Assembly (NCBI GenBank): GCA_018296165.2
Contig: JACKQL020000001.1
Location: 2,542,001-2,606,000, forward strand
Length of the DNA stretch: 64,000 nt
Source: Termitomyces sp. T153
Lineage: Eukaryota; Basidiomycota; Agaricomycetes; Agaricales; Lyophyllaceae
Direction: 5' to 3'
This document shows, in pieces, positions 22,601 through 33,664 of the stretch. Below the pieces are notes generated by a model. That model was not told where the DNA came from and did no database searches. It was given only the letters and a program-made list of their open reading frames with translations. The position numbers were made by a program, and so were the translations under genes. Position 1 is the first letter of the stretch; the number at the start of each line of letters is the position of its first letter.

Positions 22601-25480
22601 GCACGCTTAGGTCACAGTTTCGTAGATTAATATGATCTGTCAGGTTCTTGACGGAGATTCAGCGACTCTTGCGGATGTAGCCCCCAGAGAGCCGATCTTC
22701 GATATCAGCGAACCTGCAGCTGTCGCTGGTTCGGACCAATCCCCACCAACTCTTGAAACGGAGCTTATCGTGCCCCAATCCGCCCCGCCTACAATTATAG
22801 AGGGATTGCAGTCTACTGGTGGCGATGCTAATATCTCCGCAAGTATTGACACTTGTGAACCCGACTCACAGATCGCCCTTGCATCTCAGGACAATTTATC
22901 ACAAGCCTCAGCAGATCTAGCGGAGTATTCACGTCTTACGAGCAAGTCGCAGTCTCAGCCGTTGGACCCCACGATTGACAACCAGAGTCCTTCTAATATT
23001 AACAAGGCACTGCAACCATCGTCTGAGCCCACGACACATCACGTCCTTATGCCATCCTCTCCAGAGACTTCCCAGGCTGGAACTAGTTCAAACAATCAGA
23101 ATCTATCCGATTCTTTAGCTGTTCAAAGCCCAATCCCTAATTCCGACATGGTTTCTGCTCCCTCAGATCAGCAAAATGAGCATGCCCTCTTCTCTTATCC
23201 CAGATCATGGATTGATCCATGTCCTATGAACGTTGTCATGCGCAAGGCTTCCGAACCCGTACTGTTTGCCGATCCATATCCAGCGAGTTTGTCAACCCCA
23301 GACGACGGAGATAGAGGATATGCTACGAGCTACGAACAATTGTTTCGCCAGAGTTTTCCATCCTCGCCCAAGAACGTGCCGGAGGGCAACATGGCAGAAG
23401 GTACCATATATGGCGAAACTCATAGCCAGTGGATCTCTGCTGCAGACAATTCAGTTCGAGATACATATGTGCAATCGAATGATGAGGTACCTCTTCTCCA
23501 ACAGGATGATTCAATGAAGGTAGAATTCGCTAGCGATATCGATTCAACTTTTGCAAAACCTGCGACCACAGCACTGTCGGCTTCATCGACTTCCACAGAT
23601 CTTGTCGTCGATACCATAGCTCGAGACACATCTGTCCAGCCTAAAGACGAGATACCACTTCTCCGACACGACGATTCGACCAAGGTGGAATTGGCTAATG
23701 ATGCCGATATAACTTTTGCGAACTCTTTGACCACGGCTCTGTCGTCTCCACCAACTTCCAAAGATTCTAAAAAGTCCCTAGAGCTGAACGGCTCTTCGAA
23801 TTCTACATCTATGGTTTATGAATCAGTAGCAAAAGATGAGGACAATGAAAACGCGATGCAACACTCGAGGTCAGCGTACCCGCTAGACATGCTAACTCAC
23901 ATTCTGACTTATTTGCAAGCCCTTTGTCCTCTCCTGTCGTTGAGTGTGCTAACGGCCCATCGACTTCACGTGTAAGGAGTCCTCCTCTGGAGGACGATCT
24001 TCCATCCATACTTATAATCAAGAAGGTACACGCAGATAATCAAACTCCCGTCAAACTCAAAGCCGGGCGGCCACAGAAGCGAAAACGCAGTTCGTCTATC
24101 ACAAAAACATCTTTTCCCAGAGCAGGTTCATTAAAAAAGTTGGACAAGAACAAAGCAGCCCCGCATCTCCCTGCAAAACCTCTGGGGTCTCGGAAGGCGT
24201 CAAAATTAGAGAAAGGCAAAGAAATCGGTATATCACCGATCTCTCAGGGATCCTTTGATACGCAGTCGATCTCCAGTAGATCTAGTTCCGATGCGAGTGT
24301 GGCCCGTCATATGCTCGAGACCAGTAGTAGAGGCACCTCCCGCGCATCCTCTATTGCTTCGATCTCCCCGAGCGACAATTCTTCAAGCAATATCCAACGG
24401 TCGCCTACGTTGGGTAAAGGGAGTTCCTTCCGTCAACAATTCCTTCCGCCACCGCCACCACCTCAAGTTCCTCTGCTTCATAGACACCATCACAATCGTC
24501 CACAGCCATCTCGTCCCGTTACGACTCAGCGGGCTTCGTTATCTGCTCGACAACATGATTCTGCTTCGGCTGAGCAATCTACTTCTAAGCAGAGCAGTTC
24601 ATCCTTGCATCGTCATCCCACCTATTTAAGCTCACCGGTGACTCGATCCAATTGTCGGTATCACAAGATTAGCATTCCTCTTGACGATGAATCTGATGAA
24701 GAGTGCTCGGGGGATGAAGACGTTAAGCTTGTCTATTTTCTTGTTCCTGGTTGTTCTTTGGGAAACAAGGAATTGAACAGGGACGAGAAAATTGTTGACC
24801 ATGGTGATGCTCAACCGTCAGATGGCCTGTTGATGACATCGGATTTGGATGCGTATGCATTCAATGCTCCCCTCCTCAGTGTCCTGAGATTACTTGTTGG
24901 CGTCGACATGTTGCGCGAGGGAGAGATATACTATCTACCGCTTCCTAATTCTGATTGGGTACCGCGTAAAGTCCGTGATCCATCAACGAAGTCCACTGAT
25001 CATGGTCCGACATCACACATAACCCCTCGTCGCAACTCGAATATGTCAACGTCGTCTATAGCTACGGTCAACGCACCAGTCTCCAGCGTTGGTTCCGCCT
25101 CGATTTTGGCTCCTTTCAAGCCCATGAAGCCATCATCGATTATCTCCCAGACTTCAAGTGAACTCACTGAAGTGGAAGACAGTCCTCAGTCGAAACGATC
25201 TAGGTTTTCTCCGGTAGAAGACAGCACTGACACAGTGGACCCAGAATCCAGTTCTCGCTCGAGGAAGTCGGAGCATTTTGGCCAAGATGCTGCAGAGGAC
25301 CGACCAAATCCACAAGACGAAAATGATTTAAATGACCACGCGATCGGACGGGCGCGCTTGACTAAAGGAAATAAACATAGTTTGAAGCGCAGTCGCACCT
25401 CCGATGTGATTCAAGAGCCCGATGTAGATGGTCAGAAATCGAAAAAGCACAAGACCGGTGCAGATCTCCGCACGGCATAG
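19606..25480 (+). CDS. Giant disordered acidic protein of unknown function with internal duplications
   Basis: I do not recognise this gene. It has about seven exons and encodes about 1,840 residues. Supported boundaries are 19606-20602, 20655-20975, 21032-21319, 21368 to about 22030, about 22113-22594, about 22646-23869 and 23920-25480. The N-terminus has a short possible folded part (FDAWIGGITSSLKRALG). A long acidic run follows (about 20030-20340, many D/E). Exons 2, 3 and 4 each carry a version of the motif WAGPxxYAxDxYSGGxV. Later parts are Ser/Thr/Pro/Gln-rich. A basic patch (GRPQKRKRSSS) near 24065 looks like a nuclear localisation signal. Near the C-terminus FNAPLLSVLRLLVGVDML may be a small folded element; it ends KHKTGADLRTA. 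A nuclear scaffold or chromatin role is possible but only inferred. Confidence 0.75.
22160..22279 (+). repeat. 60-nt in-frame tandem duplication inside the giant disordered gene
   Basis: Two adjacent 60-nt units encode QVPNEDHSEVGSKITSEADG and QVPNEDYSEAGLRITFEASE. They match at most first and second codon positions. This is a coding tandem duplication that has diverged while keeping the frame. Confidence 0.85.
23463..23790 (+). repeat. 165-nt in-frame tandem duplication inside the giant disordered gene
   Basis: The units start near 23463 and 23628. The first includes VQSNDEVPLLQQDDSMKVEF and TFAKPATTALS; the second VQPKDEIPLLRHDDSTKVEL and TFANSLTTALS. The period is 55 codons. Both copies stay in frame, consistent with selection on length-tolerant disordered protein. 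Confidence 0.85.
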
Positions 25481-25663
25481 CATACTAGATTCTGTAACTT
25501 CAATGATTTATCCAATCACCGGCTCCCCTTTTTCATTCTTTTAAACAATTGTATTCCGTACGCACACAACTGTGTAGCTAATGTTATCTGGGCATATTTT
25601 GAAACCCATTACATCTATCGGACATGAGGATGTGAAGATACAATCACGACATATAGTACATTT

Positions 25664-27421
25664 TTACGTGGGCGAGACTTCACGATCTTGCGACTTGGCT
25701 GGTTTTCTTTTCCTTGGTCTTTGGTCTTCGTCACCGACGTCGCTGACTTGTCGTTTTTTCGCAAATAACGCTGATTTCGCTTTTTTCGCTTGGGCTTCTT
25801 CCTTCCGCTTTGCTTCATCTTCCTCGTCGTTGGACGCGAAGGCATCATCAGTGGCCTTCTTTTTAGGCACAGCTCTTTTCACTTTTGCCTGCAGTTCCTG
25901 TTTCCGTTTATTCTCTTCGTCGCCCTCGCCATCGTCATTATCAGAAGCAAAGGGGTCAACATCAGCTTTCTTTTTGAGTTTCGGCTTTGGCTTGCTTGCT
26001 GCTGCGGCCACATCACTTGTTGCAGTTTCCAGGAGTTCCTTTGCAGGTGTGACCTTGTTGGAAGCCAGGTCAGCGAAAAACGCATCTCTAAGTTCCTAAA
26101 AGTGATTAAAGCACGTCAAAGTCAGAACTAATATATGGACGGAACGCAAAGCTAACTTTGCTTTCCGCATCACTGATGAGCGCCGAGTTCTTCCAAGTCT
26201 AAAAAGAGAGTCAGATATAGGGATTAGCTGATATTCACTTGAAAAGGGCACCGTAGACGGAAGACCACTTGCATGCTTACTGTCGATACCTATCGACGGG
26301 TCAACGTTGACTGAAAGAGACGGCAGTTCTATGCTAAACCCACCCAAAGCCGTATATAGATCAGATTTAACACCAGATAGACCAATGCCATGATTTCGCA
26401 ACAAAATTTTCATAACCTTTCAATCAATCAGCTCAAACACCTCAACGCACCCGACTGAATCTGAGCACACCTCTGTAACTCTAACCTTGTCATATACATC
26501 TGGTATGTACACACAAATAAGATGTTGATAGTTTGGGCTCTCTCGTGACTCTGGGGAAGTGGCTACTTTTGCCAAGTATGCAAATGTCGAAGCAAGAGGT
26601 CCTGAAACAAGGGACTCTATTATGGGATGGATGATTGTCAACGAATATGTATGCATTGCAAGAAGACGCACTGGCAAGGTTGGACCAGATTGTATCCACT
26701 TTGTCAGCAGAAGCAAAAATTAACCTGTTCTGAAGCTTTATCGACTGAGACACATTTCATCAGCTATTGGTGTATACCATTTCCCAGACACATAGCCGTG
26801 CTTGATGGCTATTTCTTTCAGCTTCTCCGTGGCTTCTGCCTGAACCTGAAAATATTGGTAAGATCGGAACCTTACTCGAGGTTGAGTAACGTACTTGTTC
26901 GCGTACTTCCTTCTTGCTTTTGACCCCAGTCTTCTTGTTTGAACGCAAAGGGATAGACTCGTCATTCTTTGCGATACCGAACATTATGAACAATCTGGTC
27001 TGATTATGGATTTGGTGGTGTGGCGTACCTTAATGGCTTCCACTCTTTGGGTCACTTCCTTTACTAAAAGAGGATAGGTAAACAACCCGCAAGACTGGAT
27101 TATGCATACATAGCGCCGATGCCTCCTCTATTGCCTCTTGTGTTCTCTCTTCATGCGTCGGTGCAGAACCTTGTACCCATATCCACTGTTCGAAGTTCCA
27201 TCAACCGCGAGATACCCAGTACCTCAGAGTTGGACCTACAGGTTTTTTCCCATCGTTCTGTACCATAGACGGCTTATACTGCGCTGAATGTTAGCCATGA
27301 CTTGGTTAGTGTGGCAACGAGGCTGGCTCACTTTGGTCAGGAAGTCTTGCAGGGGTAGGACAGAGTCAGTATTCCATGAATACGTGTATCCAGGGTTGAT
27401 AACGTCTTCAGACTTTGACAT
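25664..27421 (-). CDS. BLES03/DUF1917 (UPF0696) family protein with charged C-terminal tail
   Basis: The family includes human C11orf68/BLES03, whose fold resembles the cap-binding protein eIF4E; its function is not established. The ATG at 27421 starts MSKSEDVINPGYTYSW. About ten short exons splice in frame. Assembled motifs are KPSMVQNDGKKPVGPTLR, EEASALLKEVTQRVEAIK, MFGIAKNDESIPLRSNKK, EKLKEIAIKHGYVSGKW, FASADKVDTIWSNLAKSLVS, GPLASTFAYLAKVATSPES, HLICVYIPDVYDK, GIGLSGVKSDLYTALGI and LPSTTWKNS. These follow the family order: GKW, then the VD.IW helix, then HLICVY. After ELRDAFFADL the last exon adds about 115 Lys/Asp/Glu-rich residues (KPKPKLKKKADVDPFASDND), a likely disordered nuclear-type tail. 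It ends at the TAA at 25664. Confidence 0.75.
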
Positions 27422-27854
27422 AGTTGGTTAGAACAAGAAATATGTTGACTGTGAAATGATATTCCGATTTGTATTATTTTTGTGTAGAAAAGTTTCAAAC
27501 GCGCTTATGTTCTTGGATAGACGTGTTATTTGCTTGTATTTGGCAGCATCATAGTTCATCAACCGAGCTTCATGGTTACCCTTAGTTCTAAAGGGCTTTT
27601 CTATATGGAAATACCTCTACCTAAGTGTATAGAATGACTAGGATACGCCACGTGCCATTTTGTTATACTCTGATGATTCGGACTCGGTCGATGATCCATC
27701 TCAGGCATGATAAGGTAGCCTTTTGAATATGCACAGCAGTATATGAAACACCAAGCCAAAGTAGAATGTTTAGTAGTCGTCGGCGTGCCTTACCCCGAAA
27801 TGATACTTCTGTCAAAGTATGCCCAAGGATCAGTGCTCAGCAAGAACTCATGCA
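27422..27854. other. Intergenic region between FCF1 and the DUF1917 gene
   Basis: A 433-bp spacer between two minus-strand genes. It should carry the FCF1 terminator and the DUF1917 promoter. Nothing else is visible. Confidence 0.6.
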
Positions 27855-28709
27855 TCATGATGGAGCGCCTTGATCTGGCAACCGCTCAATGGCGTATCGC
27901 CTTTTGACGATATACATGAGTGGTATGCCAGGAATTTGACGGATGCGGCGTCTAAGCTCTCTATCACATGTTGCGACGATGTAACATTTGTGTGCTGTGA
28001 CTCGCTGTACCAGGCAATCATCAGCGTAAGTTCCTGTATGAGAACAATGTAGTCGTTCAAATCGAGGATCTCGCGCCACACTGCGAGCCAAAAATAAGAA
28101 TACTAGGGTAGAGTTGACGAAATTAGCACAGACCGAAGCGCAACACGATAACGATGACCAAGTTTTTCTAGTTCGGCCATCACACAATCTGTAACACAGG
28201 GGATACCTTTGGCAGGCGTAATGATTTAACGATAGAGTAGACTGAAACTGTAAGAGTAATACTTACATTTTGCAAAAAGGCAGTCCATCATGCCGCTGAT
28301 GAGTTCCAGCTTATTTTGCAAGCTGAAATTGATGAAGTTGGTATCGATTAGAACACGATATGGGGGTACGAGAGCTGTATTATGTGCGAAAAATAGAGAC
28401 GAAGCTACTTGAGGCCTAGTGGAGCGCACATGAGTGACGGGGTTAAGGAAAAGACTGATTGCCTCACACTCGGCGTACGAGTTTCTCCTTTTCCTCCTCA
28501 TCCTTCTTCTTTTGCTTGATCTGGTTTTCCTTTCTACCTCGTACTGTCAAGCAGATGTCAATTTTCCAAAGTGCCACATGAACTCACAGACGAATGTCAT
28601 TGGGGTTCAGCATACGCTTCACTGCAGCGAATTTGCGCGTTTTCTTCGCCTTCACCTACATCTGCTTCAAAAAAAGCTGAAGTGGTACAAGTTGTTTGAA
28701 TATTACCAT
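27855..28709 (-). CDS. FCF1: FCF1, PIN-domain protein of the small-subunit processome
   Basis: Fcf1/Utp24 cleaves pre-rRNA at early sites in the nucleolus as part of the 90S/SSU processome. The predicted start codon (28709-28707) is followed at once by an intron (28656-28706), giving [19 protein letters not shown]. Another intron joins RL to [20 protein letters not shown], and the next joins V to [19 protein letters not shown]. The PIN domain has [19 protein letters not shown] (first catalytic Asp), [67 protein letters not shown] and [15 protein letters not shown]. The end is DQGAPS at the TGA at 27855. Conserved acidic catalytic positions appear intact. The second residue is Val rather than the usual Gly. 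Confidence 0.93.
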
Positions 28710-30239
28710 TGTCAGCCAGACAAAGTAGGTGTAAGGAGCTGAAAAGAAGTATATGACGTAAGCATCCTCCTAAACCTCACAACCATCGTGTTATGATCTA
28801 TGATGATACCCCTTGCACTCATTTTGAAGTGAATCTTAGGATACTGTGTTGTACCGTTTGTGCTTGGTAGTGTATGAGTTAATGACATTGGAATGGTGGC
28901 ACTGAGTGGTGGTTAGCATGACCCAACCGGCTCTCGTACTCGAGCTCGCATACTAGCCTATACGCTAAAGACGTCTCGTGCTGCGAAAGCTGTCGCTGTC
29001 AGTTATCTCCCGGTCCAATGATGAAATGTAACAATGTTCTTTCTGCGGGTAGATACTCATCTCGAAAACTTCGTGTTTCAGAGATTGGTCAGAAGTATGG
29101 ATATCGCTCATTCCGAATGTTCATCACGGCCATTCTTGATGCATCTTGCTCACAGTTGAGCACACGATGTATTGGCCGTAGATAGTTTAGAAATATACAT
29201 CCGTTAGGGTGCAGATGGATACCAAGATACGCAGAAACCGTGGGATCGCTTGAATAGTTCTCTTCAGTATTTCAGTCGCCATTGTGTGTTTCAGATAATG
29301 TCAGCAGGTGTTTGTAGGGAAATCGCTCGTCGACGCGGGATACTCATCCACCTCCTGATGCATAGCCTGCTCGCAGCTGCGATAAATCAGTCGTAGATGC
29401 TAAGATAGTAGCCAATACTATTTATTGGATGCAACTGGATACGAAGATACGTAGAAACCGTGAGACCACTTGGATAGTTTTCTTCACAAAGGCTCTAGTC
29501 GTGATTCACGTTCCCAAGAGGACGTGGGGCGCCTTGTATCACGATGAAGTGAACTGCCTTCGGAACGAGCGTACCGAAGGATAACTTCATATCTAACAAC
29601 TACTAAGTACAATTACGGGACTAGGCTAGGAACATTGTTGCGCAAAGCTTGTTATGCAGACGATTTACGGAAAAATTTCTAATGAGGACGGAGGTTGCCG
29701 AGGGTCATACTGACTCGGATTTTGACGTGGACATGAATTTCTGGGTCTTCAATACGCCCTTGAAATGGTGATCAAATTCGGAGTCATTTGTGAGCTAGAT
29801 GTAGCACATGTTAGCCGTGATCAGGTTCCAGGGGCCGCCCGAGCACAGCACTAGTGTCAGACAATGTATTCATTGGAAGGCGATATCAGAGGAGGGGTAC
29901 ATGATACAAGTTGTGCATAGGCTCGTAAACCAGCGGTCTGTACGGAGGTGCGAGAATGAGTCAACAAGGGTACGTTGCTTGGAGAATTCCTTGCTCCACG
30001 TTCAGTCCACGTTCAAGAAATGGAAACCAGACGATGTATTATAAGGTCGGATACCCAGTAAAAGGTGATAGTATCAAGACTTTAAGCGTTTGATTCAAAA
30101 ACACAGATGACATACATAGGCTATGTATATCTGTGGCTGTTTGAGTGTTTGGCAAACTTGAAACTGATCCGATCACCTCTCCTCCTCAGCAGATTGGCAA
30201 CTTGGCGCTACATGCTATAGCTACGAACTATCTGGGAAC
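28710..30239. other. Gene-poor region between FCF1 and PAL
   Basis: About 1.5 kb of divergent spacer with no supported gene. A diverged direct duplication lies at about 29132-29489 (listed separately). A 7-bp inverted repeat CCTTCGG/CCGAAGG with a 10-nt loop lies at 29559-29582. The right part should hold the PAL promoter. Confidence 0.6.
29132..29489. repeat. Diverged direct duplication, about 220-bp period
   Basis: Copy A (about 29132-29266) and copy B (about 29358-29489) share GATGCAT, CGTAGAT and a best-preserved core: ATACCAAGATACGCAGAAAC in A and ATACGAAGATACGTAGAAAC in B. The core is followed in both by CGTG, a diverged stretch and TTCTTCA or CTCTTCA. The core offset is 220 bp. Both strands have stops throughout, so it is noncoding now. 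Confidence 0.75.
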
Positions 30240-30247
30240 TATATAAA
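30240..30247 (+). promoter_or_regulatory. TATA box of PAL
   Basis: TATATAAA lies 47 nt before the PAL start codon at 30294. This is a good core-promoter match and spacing, and implies a short 5' leader. A strong TATA box is typical of regulated rather than constitutive genes. Confidence 0.6.
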
Positions 30248-30293
30248 CTCTTTGAAATCTCCATGGTTCTCATCACCAACCCACCTCTTCCGC

Positions 30294-32945
30294 ATGGCCA
30301 TTACTACTCCACGCGTCCAAAGACGTTCTGTTTCTGTACCCTCTCAGGCCGGCGAGTCGCTCAAAGTCACTGCTATGACCATCGCGCCCGAGAACGCATC
30401 AAAAACACCAGAAGTTGTACAGGCAACACCTTTGATTGCGCCCGAGAGTGTATCAAATACATTAGACGCTGAACAAACAACACCCTTGTTGTCTAAATTC
30501 ATCGAATCGTATAAAGAGCTCGAAAGTTATAGGTGTGTCTGATACATTTCCAAAAATCGAGATTCTGAAAGTTGTGCAGGCTCGGTCAACCTGTGATTGT
30601 CGATGGACAAAACCTTTCCGTTGCAGCTGTAACAGCGGCTTCGAGATATTCGGCAAACGTCGCTCTTAGTAATTCACCCGAGATTGGTGTGCGTATGGAC
30701 AAGAGCCGTAATGTAATTACGACCAAAATCAACGCTGGAGCTAGCGTATATGGTGTGTCAACCGGTTTTGGCGGAAGTGCAGATACACGCACCGACCAGC
30801 CTCTCCTCCTTGGCAATGCTCTTCTGCAACTACTGCAAAGCGGCATTCTTCCTTCATCTTCGCGGCCTCTGGATGTTCTCCCGCTCCTTGATCCCATTGC
30901 GTCGTTGACCATGCCTGAATCATGGGTCCGGGGCGCCATCCTCATCAGAATGAACTCGCTCATTCGCGGCCACTCCGGTGTGAGAATGGACCTAATCAAG
31001 AAGATGAATGAGTTATTGAATGCCGATATTACGCCTGTTGTCCCATTAAGGGGAAGTATATCAGCATCTGGAGGTACATATCATTCCACCTCATTCACTT
31101 TCTATCTCCTGAAATCTCTTGATTAGACTTGTCACCACTCTCGTATATTGCAGGAGCATTGACCGGGAACCCCGCTATCCGCGTCTTTGATGGGCCAAGG
31201 TCCTCTGGTGCCCGCGAAATTCGCCCTTCACGTGATGCTCTCAAATTACACAATATTGGTCCCATCGACCTTGCTTCCAAGGAACACCTCGGCATATTAA
31301 ATGGCACTGCTTTCTCTGCCTCTGTTGCGGCTTTAGCTCTGCATGACGCTGTCCATCTCGCTTTACTTGCCCAGGTCTGTACCGCAATGGGTACGGAGGC
31401 TCTTGCAGGGACTCGAGCATCCTTTGATCCATTTATACATGATGTTGCAAGACCTCATCCAGGACAGGTATTCCGTTTATACTTTTGCAGCACGAGCAAA
31501 CTAACTCATTGTCTCACAGATTGAGTCCGCAAAGCTCATCTGGGACCTGTTGGAAGGTAGCACCTTTGCAGAGACTCATGAGCAGGAAGTCACGATCGAG
31601 GAAGACGAGGGTGTTCTTAGACAAGATCGATATCCCTTGCGAACTTCGCCTCAATTCATCGGCCCACAGATTGAAGACCTTCTAGAGTCATTGAAGACGA
31701 TCACTATTGAATGCAACTCGAGTAAGTTTGAACACCATCAATCAACTGACCCTCCTCTCACATGTCTTCCGTCACCAAGCTACAGACAATCCACTAGTTG
31801 ATGGAGAGACAGGGAGAGTACACCACGGAGGGAATTTCCAGGCGATGGCTGTGACTAACGCAATGGAAAAGACACGTCTCGGTCTACACCATCTTGGCAA
31901 ACTTCTCTTTTCTCAATGCACAGAGCTCGTCAATCCCGCAATGAATCGAGGCTTGCCACCTTCTCTTGCTGCTACCGATCCCTCGCTCGACTATCATTGT
32001 AAGGGTGTTGACATTGCAACTGCAGCTTATGTTGCCGAACTTGGTTATCTCGCGAATCCGGTTTCAACGCATATTCAGTCAGCAGAAATGCATAACCAGG
32101 CAGTAAAGTACGTCTAGACCGCTCCCATTATGTTCTATACCTGATCATAACTGTTAGTTCGATGGCACTGGTCTCAGCTCGTGCAACCATCAACTCCCTC
32201 GAAGTATTGTCTATGCTGACAGCCTCGTATTTGTACGCTCTCTGCCAAGGTATTTCTAAACCTATCGACCATGTCTGACAATGTCTGACTCGATATACAG
32301 CCCTTGACTTGCGCGCTCTACAGAAGGATTTTCTTGAGGGCTTTAACAGGATTGTCGATGGGGCTTTGAGCGAGTCCTTCGGGCGTTCTCTGTCCACGGA
32401 GGAGCACAGGTTCCTGGCAAACAAACTCTCACGCACAATGCAAAATCTCTTTAACGCTACAAGTACGATGGACGCAGCTGAACGGATGGAGAAGGTCGCT
32501 GCTTCGTCAACAACAATCCTCGTCGACTTTTTCACGGGACCGGCCTCCTTCGATGATATGGCATCACTGGGCTCTACTCTTGCTTGTATTCCCGATTTCC
32601 GCTCCAACGTTGCTTTACAGGCGACAGCTCTTTTGGATACCTTACGACGTCAATATTTGTCGGGTGCCCGCGGCCCTGCACCTGCCCGTCAGTATCTGAA
32701 CAAGACTCGCCCAGTTTACGAGTTCATACGAGTGACCCTCGGTATCAAGATGCATGGATCCGAGAACTTTGCTCGATTTGAGAAGGGATTGTATGTCGAC
32801 GATCAAAGCGTTGGTTCAAACGTGTCTCTTATCCACGAGGTATGATACTTGACTATCATTCAATTTGGCCCCATTTTCATCCTATTCAATCCAGGCCATT
32901 CGTGATGGAAAACTGCAACCGGTTGTCTTCGATCTCTTTGCGTAA
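30294..32945 (+). CDS. PAL: Phenylalanine ammonia-lyase
   Basis: PAL converts L-phenylalanine to trans-cinnamate and ammonia in the cytosol; fungi use it mainly to catabolise Phe. The start is the ATG at 30294 ([13 protein letters not shown]); the upstream frame has only TTG. Seven or so exons give about 720 residues, normal for the family. Key parts are [20 protein letters not shown] (with the catalytic Tyr) and the MIO triad Ala-Ser-Gly in [20 protein letters not shown], completed by an intron at about 31073-31128. Then come [99 protein letters not shown] and a fungal-type C-terminal helical domain ending VVFDLFA. All motifs expected for activity are present. Tyrosine activity cannot be excluded. 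The N-terminal 75 residues contain a short internal duplication ([11 protein letters not shown] and [11 protein letters not shown]). Confidence 0.96.
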
Positions 32946-33664
32946 ACTTTCTTTGTCTCTCATCAAAGACTTCAATATATTTTTATTGTTGACGGGAGTA
33001 TTCCAAATCTACAGCTTGTAATCTCTCTAATACTGTATATTCAATGATTCAACGAGCTTATAGCTATATCAGACTCAGAATCCGAATACCATTACTGTCC
33101 TGATAATAGTGTAGCAGTCAGAGTATAGAGTATAGTCCGGCTCGTACCATTCAAAATTACGTATTACTTTATTGTGCACAATGCGGTCAAGTTCAAATCC
33201 AGCGAAAAGCAGTCGGCTGGGTGCGTGCGCCACGACCTCAGAATTTAGAGTTCTATAGGTACAACATATAGCAGAATGAGATACCAAAGTATAAGTAGAA
33301 ACTTTGCACTTGCAAGTGGTCCTTGAGACGATACTGATGTCGTGGAACGCAGCGAACATTGAGGAAACTCCGTATTGATTCTTTCTGTTAGAAATTGCAA
33401 CTCATGCAATACGTTGACTCAGAAATTCTTCGAAATGACGTCGATATGTAAGAACACAGAACAAGCATTGAAACGTTCAAGTAACGGGCTCTGCAACTGC
33501 CCCTTGACGATGACACACCGCTGATCGGACTTGAAACGCGGTAACTGCCGAACATGATGCATGATGCGTCACGTGTTGCGCGCAAAGTGAATTCCTCCTT
33601 GTTGGCAACGAAGTTTCAATATTTCTCTTTTTAATACCATCTATCCCGTATCCCTTTCTGTAGG
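32946..33664. other. Intergenic region between PAL and KGD2
   Basis: This 0.7 kb holds the PAL terminator and KGD2 promoter. No gene is supported. A tRNA B-box-like string at about 33187-33198 lacks an A box and acceptor stem. Confidence 0.6.

Noticed and set aside
29559..29582. Hairpin CCTTCGG-N10-CCGAAGG as a terminator
   Set aside because: It is far from any gene end, and intrinsic hairpin terminators are not used by RNA polymerase II; it is probably chance.
30252..30293. Upstream extension of PAL
   Set aside because: The longer open frame begins with TTG, and the first in-frame ATG is at 30294, 47 nt after a TATA box.
32128..32607. 159-codon minus-strand frame
   Set aside because: It is the antisense shadow of the highly conserved PAL coding sequence.
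33180..33205. tRNA B-box-like sequence
   Set aside because: GTTCAAATCC resembles a T-arm, but there is no A box at the right distance and no acceptor stem, so no tRNA can be folded.
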